Shown here: positions 1 through 7,241 of the stretch, piece after piece | Position numbering within the stretch: the stretch's first letter is position 1 | Layout: each line of letters begins with the position of its first letter | NCBI GenBank assembly: GCA_900554225.1 | Contig: USGH01000013.1 | Span: 1 to 22,700, forward strand | Reading direction: 5' to 3' | DNA length: 22,700 bases | DNA from: an uncultured Eubacteriales bacterium | Lineage (GTDB): Bacteria; Bacillota; Clostridia; Oscillospirales; CAG-272 | The notes under the pieces: model-generated | The model's input: the letters and a program-made list of their open reading frames with translations, nothing else | Databases searched by the model: none | Told to the model about the DNA's origin: nothing | Made by a program: the position numbers and the translations under genes

Positions 1-1341
1 CAGGAAACCGAGGTCATCTGCCACAAAATCATGGTTCCCGTCGGCGTATCCGGCAAGGTAGACCATGTGCTGTCCGGCGAATACACCGTCACGGATGAAA
101 TCGGCGTGATCACACAGGAGGACGGCACGAAATTCTCTCTGACCATGCTCCAGCGTTGGCCGGTCCGTCGCTCCCGTCCGTATGCCAAAAAGCTGCCGCC
201 GGATATTCCCATGATCACCGGTCAGCGCAGCATCGACTCCCTTTTCCCGATCGCTATGGGCGGTACGGCGTGCGTTCCCGGTCCGTTCGGTTCCGGCAAA
301 ACGGTCGTACAGCATCAGCTTGCCAAGTGGAGCAACGTGGATCTCGTGGTCTATATCGGCTGCGGTGAGCGCGGCAACGAAATGACAGACGTTCTGCGCG
401 AATTTCCCGAGATCACCGACCCGCGTACCGGCAAATCACTGATGCAGAGAACGATCCTCATCGCGAACACCTCCGATATGCCCGTTGCGGCACGTGAGGC
501 TTCGATCTACACCGGGATCACCATCGCCGAATACTTCCGCGACATGGGACTGAAGGTCGCCGTTATCGCGGACTCCACCTCCCGTTGGGCTGAGGCACTC
601 CGTGAGATGAGCGGACGACTTGAAGAAATGCCCGGCGATGAAGGATATCCGGCATATCTGACCTCCCGTCTCGCCCAGTTCTATGAGCGCGCAGGCAGCG
701 TCATTTGTCTCGGTTCCGACGGACGTGAGGGTGCCCTGTCCGCCATCGGTGCCGTATCTCCTCCGGGCGGCGACATCTCCGAACCGGTTTCCCAGGCGAC
801 GATGCGTATCGTCAAGGTGTTCTGGGGACTGGATGCCAACCTTGCATACCGCCGTCACTTCCCTGCCATCAACTGGCTGACCTCCTATTCCCTCTACCGC
901 GATCGTCTGGAGGATTGGTACACTGCCAATGTCGATCCGAAATGGACGGAGCAGACCAAGGAAGTCTCGCGCGTCCTACAGGCAGAGGCAGAGCTCGATG
1001 AGATCGTCAAGCTCGTCGGTGTGGACGCGCTCTCTCCCGAGGATCGTTTGACGCTCGAGGTGGCGCGCAGTATCCGTGAGGACTTTTTACAGCAGGACGC
1101 GTTCAACCTGGATGATTCGTACTGCTCGCTGCAAAAGCAGTTTGAGATGGTCGGACTGATCTTCTATTTCCGTGCGCAGGCTCTGGAAGCACTCAAAAAA
1201 GGCGCAGATATTGAGAAGATCGCCATGCTGGACTCCCGTGAGCAGATCGGACGGGCAAAGAACGTACCGGAAGCGGAATACAAAGCGGTGTTTGCCGAGA
1301 TCCGCAGCCAGATTGACCGTGAGCTTGCCGCTCTGGTATAA
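1..1341 (+). CDS. atpA: V-type ATP synthase subunit A (catalytic), 5' truncated by the window edge
   Basis: This is the catalytic A subunit of a V/A-type rotary ATPase, which couples ATP hydrolysis or synthesis to H+ or Na+ movement across the membrane. The reading frame is open from base 1, so the start lies outside the window and 446 residues are visible. The Walker A motif GPFGSGKT is at visible residues 94-101, followed by GCGERGNEM, the segment that carries the catalytic glutamate in this family. The DSTSRWAEALRE block and the AVSPPGGD segment are also typical of subunit A. Family members have about 590 residues, so roughly 140 N-terminal residues are missing. Subunit B follows after 17 bases and then subunit D, the usual A-B-D order of clostridial V-ATPase operons. 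Identification is secure. The coupling ion cannot be told from this subunit. Confidence 0.97.
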   Translation, partial: QETEVICHKIMVPVGVSGKVDHVLSGEYTVTDEIGVITQEDGTKFSLTMLQRWPVRRSRPYAKKLPPDIPMITGQRSIDSLFPIAMGGTACVPGPFGSGKTVVQHQLAKWSNVDLVVYIGCGERGNEMTDVLREFPEITDPRTGKSLMQRTILIANTSDMPVAAREASIYTGITIAEYFRDMGLKVAVIADSTSRWAEALREMSGRLEEMPGDEGYPAYLTSRLAQFYERAGSVICLGSDGREGALSAIGAVSPPGGDISEPVSQATMRIVKVFWGLDANLAYRRHFPAINWLTSYSLYRDRLEDWYTANVDPKWTEQTKEVSRVLQAEAELDEIVKLVGVDALSPEDRLTLEVARSIREDFLQQDAFNLDDSYCSLQKQFEMVGLIFYFRAQALEALKKGADIEKIAMLDSREQIGRAKNVPEAEYKAVFAEIRSQIDRELAALV

Positions 1342-1358
1342 GAAAGGATAGGTGCGAA

Positions 1359-2738
1359 ATGATTCGTGAATACAAAACGATAGAAGAAGTCGCCGGTCCT
1401 CTGATGCTGGTACGCAAGGTAGACGGCGTAAAATATGACGAGCTGGGAGAGATCGAGCTGCCAAACGGTGAGCTCCGCCGCTGCCGTGTGCTCGAAGTCA
1501 ACGGCTCCAACGTACTCGTACAGCTCTTTGAACCGTCGCAGGGCATCAACCTCGCCCATTCCAAGGTGCGCTTCACCGGACACAGCCTCCGTCTGCCCGT
1601 ATCCCGCGATATGCTCGGACGCGTTTTCTCCGGCATGGGTGAACCGATCGACGGTGGTCCGAAGCTCATCCCCGAGGACACCCCCGACATCAACGGCTCC
1701 CCGATTAACCCGGCGGCACGCAACTACCCCAATGAGTTCATTCAGACCGGGATCTCCACCATCGACGGGCTGAACACCCTGGTTCGCGGACAAAAGCTGC
1801 CGATCTTCTCGGGCTCCGGTCTGCCGCACGCCAATCTCGCCGCCCAGATCGCCCGTCAGGCAACGGTACGCGGAGACGGTGCGTCCCAGTTCGCGGTTGT
1901 TTTCGCCGCAGTCGGTATCACCTATGAGGAAGCGGACTTCTTCATCTCCGACTTCAAGAAAACCGGCGCCATCGACCGCACGGTACTCTTTATCAACCTC
2001 GCCTCCGACCCTGCCATTGAGCGTATATCCGCACCGCGTATGGCACTGACCGCCGCCGAATACCTCGCGTTCACCTGCAATATGCACGTACTTGTCATCA
2101 TCACGGACATTACAAACTACGCAGAAGCACTCCGTGAGGTTTCCGCGGCACGCAAAGAGGTTCCCGGACGGCGCGGCTACCCCGGATACCTGTACACGGA
2201 CCTTGCGACCATGTATGAACGTGCAGGTCGAAAAGAAGGCAGCGACGGCTCGATCACGATGATCCCGATTCTGACCATGCCGGAAGACGACAAGACCCAC
2301 CCGATCCCCGACCTAACCGGATACATCACCGAGGGACAGATCATCCTCTCCCGCGAAATGTACCGCAAGGGCTATATGCCGCCTGTCGATGTGCTGCCGT
2401 CTCTTTCCCGTCTGAAGGATAAGGGCATCGGTGCAGGAAAAACCCGTGAGGATCACGCAAACACGATGAACCAGCTTTTCTCCAGCTACGCGCGCGGTCG
2501 TGAAGCCAAGGAATTGATGGTCGTGCTGGGGGAAGCAGCCCTGACGCCGGTGGACAGACTGTACGCGAAATTCGCAGACGCGTTCGAGGCGCGGTATATC
2601 AACCAGGGCTTCTACGAAAACCGTACCATCGAGGAAACGCTCGACATCGGCTGGGAGCTGCTCAAACTCCTGCCGCGCAGCGAAATGAAGCGGATCAAGC
2701 CGGCAATCCTCGACAAATACTGGCCGATCACGAAATAA
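1359..2738 (+). CDS. atpB: V-type ATP synthase subunit B (non-catalytic)
   Basis: This 459-residue protein is the non-catalytic B subunit that alternates with A in the A3B3 head of the V/A-ATPase. The N-terminal beta-barrel domain begins with EYKTIEEVAGPLM. The nucleotide-binding domain carries GSGLPHANLAAQIARQ where A has a P-loop. Loss of the GKT motif is normal for B. Other family blocks are TDITNYAEALRE and the GRRGYPGYLYTDL segment. The length matches the family norm of about 460. The ATG at 1359 is preceded by AAAGGA, and the gene follows subunit A by 17 bases, so the two are co-transcribed. Nothing is unusual in it. Confidence 0.97.
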   Translation: MIREYKTIEEVAGPLMLVRKVDGVKYDELGEIELPNGELRRCRVLEVNGSNVLVQLFEPSQGINLAHSKVRFTGHSLRLPVSRDMLGRVFSGMGEPIDGGPKLIPEDTPDINGSPINPAARNYPNEFIQTGISTIDGLNTLVRGQKLPIFSGSGLPHANLAAQIARQATVRGDGASQFAVVFAAVGITYEEADFFISDFKKTGAIDRTVLFINLASDPAIERISAPRMALTAAEYLAFTCNMHVLVIITDITNYAEALREVSAARKEVPGRRGYPGYLYTDLATMYERAGRKEGSDGSITMIPILTMPEDDKTHPIPDLTGYITEGQIILSREMYRKGYMPPVDVLPSLSRLKDKGIGAGKTREDHANTMNQLFSSYARGREAKELMVVLGEAALTPVDRLYAKFADAFEARYINQGFYENRTIEETLDIGWELLKLLPRSEMKRIKPAILDKYWPITK

Positions 2739-2750
2739 GGAGGGATCGCT

Positions 2751-3437
2751 GTGGCACAGATACAGGTGAATCCCACCAGAATGGAGCTGAAAAAGCTCAA
2801 GGCAAAGCTCACCACCGCACGGCGCGGTCACAAGCTGCTCAAGGACAAGCGCGATGAGCTGATGAAGGAATTTCTCGATATTGTCCGGGAAGCCAAAAGT
2901 CTGCGCGCTTCTCTCTGCGGCAGCTTCGCCAATGTCACGCGTGGTCTGGCGGAATCCGCTGCGGAAAACGATATGCGTATGCTCCATGAGGCACTGATGC
3001 TCCCGACCGCCGGCGGCACATTGACCGTTACGGAGCAGAACCGGATGAGCGTGATCGTGCCGGAGTTCCACTATGCGGCAAATGCGGAATCTGCCGGTCC
3101 CGGGTATGGCTTTGCGTTTACCTCGGGGGCTATGGACAATGCCGTCGATGCCGTATGCGATACCGCCGGAGATCTTGTCCGACTGGCACAGCTGGAGAAA
3201 TCCGCGTGTCTGCTCTGTGCAGAGATCGAGCGTACCCGCCGCCGTGTCAACGCGTTGGAGTACATCATGATCCCGCAATATGAGGAGGCCATCCACCGGA
3301 TCTCCATGAAGCTTGACGAGAATGAACGCAGTACGCAAACCCGTCTGATGAAGGTCAAAGACATGATGATCTCCGCACAGCTTGCCGCACGTCACGCAGA
3401 GGACGAGGAAGCGGAAGACGAGGAAACACCGGCATAA
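2751..3437 (+). CDS. atpD: V-type ATP synthase subunit D (central stalk)
   Basis: Subunit D forms the rotating central shaft of the V/A-ATPase and transmits torque from the A3B3 head to the membrane ring. The 228-residue protein starts with the family pattern QVNPTRMELKKLKAKL. It is rich in Lys, Glu and Leu at both ends, as expected for the two long helices that form an antiparallel coiled coil. The second helix contains the RRRVNALEYIMIP block that is typical of subunit D. The start is GTG at 2751, twelve bases after the stop of subunit B, and the SD sequence AGGAGGG overlaps that stop. The C-terminal tail is acidic. A strong terminator 16 bases downstream shows that D is the last gene of the operon. 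Confidence 0.95.
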   Translation: MAQIQVNPTRMELKKLKAKLTTARRGHKLLKDKRDELMKEFLDIVREAKSLRASLCGSFANVTRGLAESAAENDMRMLHEALMLPTAGGTLTVTEQNRMSVIVPEFHYAANAESAGPGYGFAFTSGAMDNAVDAVCDTAGDLVRLAQLEKSACLLCAEIERTRRRVNALEYIMIPQYEEAIHRISMKLDENERSTQTRLMKVKDMMISAQLAARHAEDEEAEDEETPA

Positions 3438-3452
3438 AATCAGGAAACGTGG

Positions 3453-3493
3453 AAATACGGTACAGCAATGTGCCGTATTTTTCTATGGTTTTT
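3453..3493 (+). terminator. Rho-independent terminator of the V-ATPase operon
   Basis: A 12-bp stem (3453-3464 with 3469-3480, one G-U pair) closes on a GCAA tetraloop and is followed by a T-rich stretch. GNRA loops stabilise hairpins. It lies 16 bases after the subunit D stop and separates the operon from the serpin gene. Confidence 0.9.
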
Positions 3494-3520
3494 CAGATTT
3501 CGGGAACTTTTCCGCATAGC

Positions 3521-3551
3521 TTTACGTCTATTTTGATAGTACCCCTACAAT
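3521..3551 (+). promoter_or_regulatory. Possible sigma-A promoter of the serpin gene
   Basis: TTTACG (3521-3526) and TACAAT (3546-3551) are separated by 19 bases, which is longer than optimal. The position just upstream of the ribosome site GGAGG and the ATG at 3580 is suitable, and the preceding terminator means the gene needs its own promoter. The boxes themselves are weak evidence. Confidence 0.35.
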
Positions 3552-3579
3552 CGTCCAATCTACGGAGGATACACCAACC

Positions 3580-4923
3580 ATGAAAAAAATGCTTGCACTG
3601 GCACTTGTCCTGCTGCTTGTCGGATGCGCCGCACGGTCGGAGAAATATCTTGTGTCCGGCGCGGTCTATCCGGAAATGGCGCCATGTCCGCAGCCAAGCG
3701 ACTACATCAAACCGAGCGGATACCACGATGACGACGCGTATCACAAGGTTCACGATCCATGGCTTGCCGATCGCAACCGACAGCGGAACCAGCCGGAGGG
3801 ATACACGGAGGTTCCAAAGGATTATCTTACAGAGGAAATCGCCGCGTTTTTCACGAACGTTGACACGGAAAATCCCATCCTATCGCCTATAAACACGTAT
3901 ATTGCGCTCGCGATGCTTGCCGAGGTTACAGACAGTGAAACAAGAGAAGAGATTCTTTCTGCCGTACACATCGATACACTTGAAACGCTCCGGGACAATG
4001 CCCACGCGGTCTGGATGGCAAACTACTGCGACGACGGCGCGCTCAAAAGCATTCCGGCAAGCTCGCTGTGGCTATCCGATACACTGCGTTATCGGGAGGA
4101 GACCATAGCCGCGCTTTCGGAGAACTATTTTGCCTCCGTCTATCAGGGGAGGATGGGCGATCCGGATTACGATCGTGCGCTGCGGGACTGGATCGACACG
4201 CAGACCGGTGGACTATTTCAGGAATCGTCCAAAAACGTATACCTGGATCCGCTGACCGCCTTCTCGGTGGTGACGACAAGAGCGTATCAGGCACATTGGA
4301 CCGCGAAATTCTCCCCGTCCGTCACAGAAAACGGTAGCTTTCACGGTGTGGAGGGTGACGTGGAATGCGTGTATATGAAGCAGAGCGGCGACCGGTCGTA
4401 CTACTGGTCGGATCGCTTTGCCGCCATCGGCTTGTCGCTGCGGGGGAGCGGAACGATGTGGCTTCTTCTGCCGGACGAGGGTGTGGACGCCTCCTCCCTG
4501 CTTGCGGACGGAGACGGGACGGCGTTTCTTCTTTGCGGCGGTGAAAATTCTCCCGACAAGCGTGTGATCGTCCATTTGTCCCTGCCGAAATTCGATATTT
4601 CCTGTGACGGTACGCTGGACGCGTCGTGGCAGTCGCTCGGCATACAGCGTGTTTTCGGTGCAAGCGCCGATTTCTCCCCGATGCTGGCGGACGGAAATGC
4701 GGGTTTTCCCGAGCCGATCACACTGGGCAAGGTGCAGCACGCCGCACGGGTCGCCATCGATGAGGACGGAGTGACGGCAGCCGCCTTCACGTTTGAACCA
4801 GTGGTCGGTGCCGTAGAGCCGCCGGATGAGGAGGTGTATTTCACCCTGGACCGCCCGTTTGTCTTTGGTGTTACCTCGCACGACGGTCTGCCGCTCTTTG
4901 TCGGGGTAGTGGATCGTCCGTAA
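3580..4923 (+). CDS. Serpin-family protease inhibitor, surface lipoprotein
   Basis: This 447-residue protein is a serpin with a lipoprotein signal peptide: MKKMLALALVLLLVGC gives lipobox LVGC with Cys16 as the lipidated residue. A polar linker of about 60 residues leads to the serpin fold, whose first recognisable block is NPILSPINTYIALAML. Strand blocks such as LSLPKFDIS follow. The C-terminal serpin signature FTLDRPFVFGV is at residues 421-431. The reactive-centre hinge EDGVTAAAFT starts at Glu395 (P17). Small residues at P12-P10 (AAA) suggest that the loop can insert, as in inhibitory serpins, although P14 is Val instead of the usual Thr and P9 is Phe. The spacing from the hinge to the PP pair equals that of alpha-1-antitrypsin and places P1-P1' at Ala411-Val412. 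A small P1 residue suits elastase-like proteases. It is an orphan gene with a GGAGG ribosome site. The fold assignment is firm, the target protease is inferred. Confidence 0.9.
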   Translation: MKKMLALALVLLLVGCAARSEKYLVSGAVYPEMAPCPQPSDYIKPSGYHDDDAYHKVHDPWLADRNRQRNQPEGYTEVPKDYLTEEIAAFFTNVDTENPILSPINTYIALAMLAEVTDSETREEILSAVHIDTLETLRDNAHAVWMANYCDDGALKSIPASSLWLSDTLRYREETIAALSENYFASVYQGRMGDPDYDRALRDWIDTQTGGLFQESSKNVYLDPLTAFSVVTTRAYQAHWTAKFSPSVTENGSFHGVEGDVECVYMKQSGDRSYYWSDRFAAIGLSLRGSGTMWLLLPDEGVDASSLLADGDGTAFLLCGGENSPDKRVIVHLSLPKFDISCDGTLDASWQSLGIQRVFGASADFSPMLADGNAGFPEPITLGKVQHAARVAIDEDGVTAAAFTFEPVVGAVEPPDEEVYFTLDRPFVFGVTSHDGLPLFVGVVDRP

Positions 4924-5031
4924 ATCTCTTATGCAGTCGTGATTTTTCGACGATCACAGCTGTATTTGTGTCCGAATCGTGTCCCGACTTGCATCTTTAT
5001 GAATTTCCTCGCATAATTTTTGGTTTTCCTA

Positions 5032-5060
5032 TTGCAATTCCCGCAAAAATGTGGTATCAT
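5032..5060 (+). promoter_or_regulatory. Sigma-A promoter of the glycine riboswitch-symporter unit
   Basis: TTGCAA (5032-5037) and TATCAT (5055-5060) have the ideal 17-base spacing and sit about 30 bases before the first aptamer. The rest of 4924-5031, after the serpin stop, shows no gene and no convincing terminator. Confidence 0.8.
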
Positions 5061-5080
5061 AAGGAAGTCATAGTTTCTAT

Positions 5081-5310
5081 GGCACAGACAGGTGAAGTTT
5101 TCAGAAAAAGCGGGGTTCCGCTGCCGAAGGAATAACACTCTCAGGCGCACGCTTGCGTGTAAGGACTGAAAACGGATCGTCTCTCTGGAGAAGGCTGTAC
5201 ACACAGCTGCCGAAGGTGCAAGACGATCGTGCAGGTATCGGCGACGGGCAAAAATCCCGGTTCAAAAGGTACCGCGATCGTTGAATCTCTCAGGCAAAAG
5301 GACAGAGCGA
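5081..5310 (+). ncRNA. Tandem glycine riboswitch (gcvT element, two aptamers)
   Basis: Two consecutive glycine aptamers are present. Aptamer 1 has P1 formed by GTTTTCAG (5097-5104) and CTGAAAAC (5166-5173), a P2 hairpin at 5109-5122, the core GCCGAAGG (5123-5130) and ACTCTCAGG (5137-5145). It has almost no P3 arm but an extra CACGC/GCGTG hairpin (5148-5159) inside the CAGG-AGGAC segment. Aptamer 2, after a linker of about six bases, has the P2 hairpin GCTGT-ACAC-ACAGC (5194-5207), the canonical GCCGAAGGTGCAA (5209-5221), a long P3 arm and the perfect consensus ending AATCTCTCAGG then CAAAAGGACAG (5284-5305). Glycine binding controls the downstream symporter. An intrinsic terminator at 5460-5503 indicates control of transcription. 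Whether glycine turns expression on or off cannot be decided by eye. Confidence 0.95.
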
Positions 5311-5374
5311 ACCCCATATTCCCGGATCCATGGGCTTGTCGGAATCGGATCGTGCGCAAATGCTGCGGATCGTG

Positions 5375-5411
5375 GCTGCTCTATAGCGTTGTTTCGCTTT
5401 TCATAGGCAGC
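5375..5411 (+). promoter_or_regulatory. Large hairpin in the riboswitch expression platform
   Basis: GCTGC (5375-5379) pairs with GCAGC (5407-5411), CTAT (5381-5384) with ATAG (5403-5406) and AGCG (5385-5388) with CGCT (5395-5398). No long T run follows, only TTTCCC, so it is more likely an alternative structure between aptamer and terminator than a terminator. Its role is inferred. Confidence 0.45.
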
Positions 5412-5459
5412 TTTCCCATCATTCTGTGCGGATCTGACCGGAACTTTGTTTTTCTCTCC

Positions 5460-5510
5460 AGAGCTTGGCATGGCGTATTTCTGCGTCGCGCCCGGCTCTT
5501 TTTCGTTTTT
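5460..5510 (+). terminator. Riboswitch-controlled intrinsic terminator before the symporter gene
   Basis: The arm 5460-5476 pairs with 5483-5499 through 15 pairs, including several G-U pairs, with two isolated mismatches and a six-base loop. It is followed by TTTTTCGTTTTT. It ends about 30 bases before the symporter ribosome site, the position expected for a transcriptional expression platform. Confidence 0.8.
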
Positions 5511-5542
5511 CCATCTCATTTTTATTCTGATCGGAGGACTCC

Positions 5543-6913
5543 ATGGATACCCTGCTCAAAATCGTGCAAACCATCAACGCATACCTCTCGGATTACATTC
5601 TCATCGTCCTGCTCGTCGGCGTCGGACTGTTCTACACCATCAAGACCCGCTTTGTGCAGGTGCGCTGCTTTGGCGAAGGCTGGCGAAAAATGTTCGGCAA
5701 CTTCTCCCTCAAGGGCGGCTCCGGCAATGGCGGCATGAGTTCGTTCCAGGCATTGTCCACGGCAATCGCAGCACAGGTCGGTACCGGCAACATTGTCGGT
5801 GCTTGCGGTGCGATCCTCATTGGCGGTCCCGGTGCGATCTTCTGGATGTGGATCATCGCCTTCTTCGGCATGGCGACCATCTATGCAGAAGCCGTCGTCG
5901 CACAGGAAACCCGCGTCACCTTAGAGGATGGTTCCATCCACGGCGGTCCGGTGTACTACATCACCACGGCGTTCAAGGGCAAATTCGGAAAATTTCTTGC
6001 GGGCTTCTTCGCCATTGCCATCGTTCTCGCACTCGGCTTCATGGGGTGCATGGTCCAGTCGAACTCCATCAGCGAATCCTGTCAGAATGCGTTCCACATC
6101 CCGGGTTGGGTCACAGGTCTGATCATCGCGGCGATTGCCAGCTTTATCTTCATCGGCGGCGTAGACCGTATCGCATCCTTCACGGAAAAAATCGTGCCGA
6201 TCATGGCTTGTCTTTACATCCTTGGTGGGCTGGTACTGCTTCTCTGCCGGATCCGCTATATCCCGGAAACCTTCGGCATGATCTTCAAGTACGCATTCGT
6301 TCCGCAGGCAGTCATCGGCGGCGGCATCGGTCATGCCTTTAAAACCGCCATCAGCCAGGGCGTCAAGCGCGGACTTTTTTCCAACGAAGCCGGTATGGGT
6401 TCCACACCGCACGCACATGCCCTTGCCAATGTCGATAAGCCGCACGACCAGGGCGTTGTCGCCATGATCGGTGTGTTCATCGATACGTTCCTTGTGCTCA
6501 CCATGACTGCGCTCATCGTCATTTCCACGCTGTACGCCGGAAACGGTATCCTCGCCGCAGGCAGCGCAGACGGGATCTCCAAAACGAACATGGCGCAGAC
6601 CGCGTTTGCGTCCGTATTCGGCTCCACATTCGGCAATGCCTTTGTCGCAATCTGCCTTCTCTTCTTTGCGTTCTCGACCATCATCGGTTGGAACCTCTTC
6701 GGCAGAATCAATGTCGTCTACCTCTTTGGCAAAAAGGCAAACCTCGTCTACTCCATCATCGCGATCCTCTTTATCTTCCTCGGCTCCCTCCTCTCCAACG
6801 ATCTTGTCTGGGAGCTGACCGACACCTTCAATCAGCTCATGGTGATCCCGAACGTCATCGGTCTGGTCACACTGTCCGGACTGGTCGTGAAGAGCTGTAG
6901 AAAGGACAAATAA
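5543..6913 (+). CDS. Sodium:alanine/glycine symporter, AGCS family
   Basis: This 456-residue membrane protein imports alanine or glycine with Na+. The AGCS signature is present in GGPGAIFWMWIIAFFGM near residue 100, and the QVGTGNIVGACGAI and ISQGVKRGLFSNEAGMGS blocks are also typical of the family. About ten hydrophobic segments are visible. The ATG at 5543 follows GGAGG (5533-5537). Control by a tandem glycine riboswitch just upstream points to glycine as a substrate, which fits established examples of glycine riboswitches controlling AGCS transporters. The gene is alone in its transcription unit. Only a weak CACACA/TGTGTG hairpin without a T run follows the stop, so the 3' end of the transcript is unclear. 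Confidence 0.96.
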   Translation: MDTLLKIVQTINAYLSDYILIVLLVGVGLFYTIKTRFVQVRCFGEGWRKMFGNFSLKGGSGNGGMSSFQALSTAIAAQVGTGNIVGACGAILIGGPGAIFWMWIIAFFGMATIYAEAVVAQETRVTLEDGSIHGGPVYYITTAFKGKFGKFLAGFFAIAIVLALGFMGCMVQSNSISESCQNAFHIPGWVTGLIIAAIASFIFIGGVDRIASFTEKIVPIMACLYILGGLVLLLCRIRYIPETFGMIFKYAFVPQAVIGGGIGHAFKTAISQGVKRGLFSNEAGMGSTPHAHALANVDKPHDQGVVAMIGVFIDTFLVLTMTALIVISTLYAGNGILAAGSADGISKTNMAQTAFASVFGSTFGNAFVAICLLFFAFSTIIGWNLFGRINVVYLFGKKANLVYSIIAILFIFLGSLLSNDLVWELTDTFNQLMVIPNVIGLVTLSGLVVKSCRKDK

Positions 6914-7107
6914 TCCACACATTTGCGCACCGGTGTGTGTCTGCACGGAAAGTTTCGACATTGGAACAGTTCCGCGGACCCACCCCGGTATTTGCGTTTC
7001 GGGGGCATATATTCTATGCAGTTTTCATAAATTGTCCTACTCACTATGAACATGGCGCAAATTTTCCCGATTCCAGCATTTGGCGATGGAAATTTGTCGA
7101 AAAGCGG
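6914..7107 (+). other. Intergenic stretch between the symporter and the GHL10-amidase promoter
   Basis: No gene is recognised here. There is a 6-bp CACACA/TGTGTG inverted repeat just after the symporter stop and a short GCATA/TATGC repeat near 7008-7022. The DNA is more AT-rich than the flanking genes. Confidence 0.5.
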
Positions 7108-7137
7108 TTGATTTCTGCCGTGCAAATATGATACAAT
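7108..7137 (+). promoter_or_regulatory. Sigma-A promoter with extended -10 for the GHL10-amidase gene
   Basis: TTGATT (7108-7113) and TACAAT (7132-7137) are 18 bases apart, and TG at 7129-7130 gives an extended -10. The transcript would have a leader of about 100 bases before the ATG at 7242, with a possible GGATGC/GCATCC hairpin. Confidence 0.8.
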
Positions 7138-7241
7138 GTTGTCAGATTCTCCTACCGTTACGGATGCCGCCGATTTCAGATCGATTCTGCGCATCCCTCA
7201 GGCGGAGTCTTACATATTCCCGGACAGGAAAGGGTGAAACC

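Noticed and set aside
1164..3395. Long minus-strand frames opposite the V-ATPase B and D genes
   Set aside because: They are shadows of well-conserved genes with no ribosome site or recognisable protein.
4925..4970. Possible terminator after the serpin gene (GTGAT/ATCAC)
   Set aside because: The stem is only five pairs and no T run follows.
5229..5738. A 169-codon plus-strand frame over the riboswitch and the start of the symporter gene
   Set aside because: The region is explained by aptamer 2, the terminator and the symporter start. The translation is low-complexity.
7080..7241. 54 extra N-terminal codons on the GHL10-amidase gene
   Set aside because: They span the promoter at 7108-7137, and a lipoprotein signal with a ribosome site begins at 7242.
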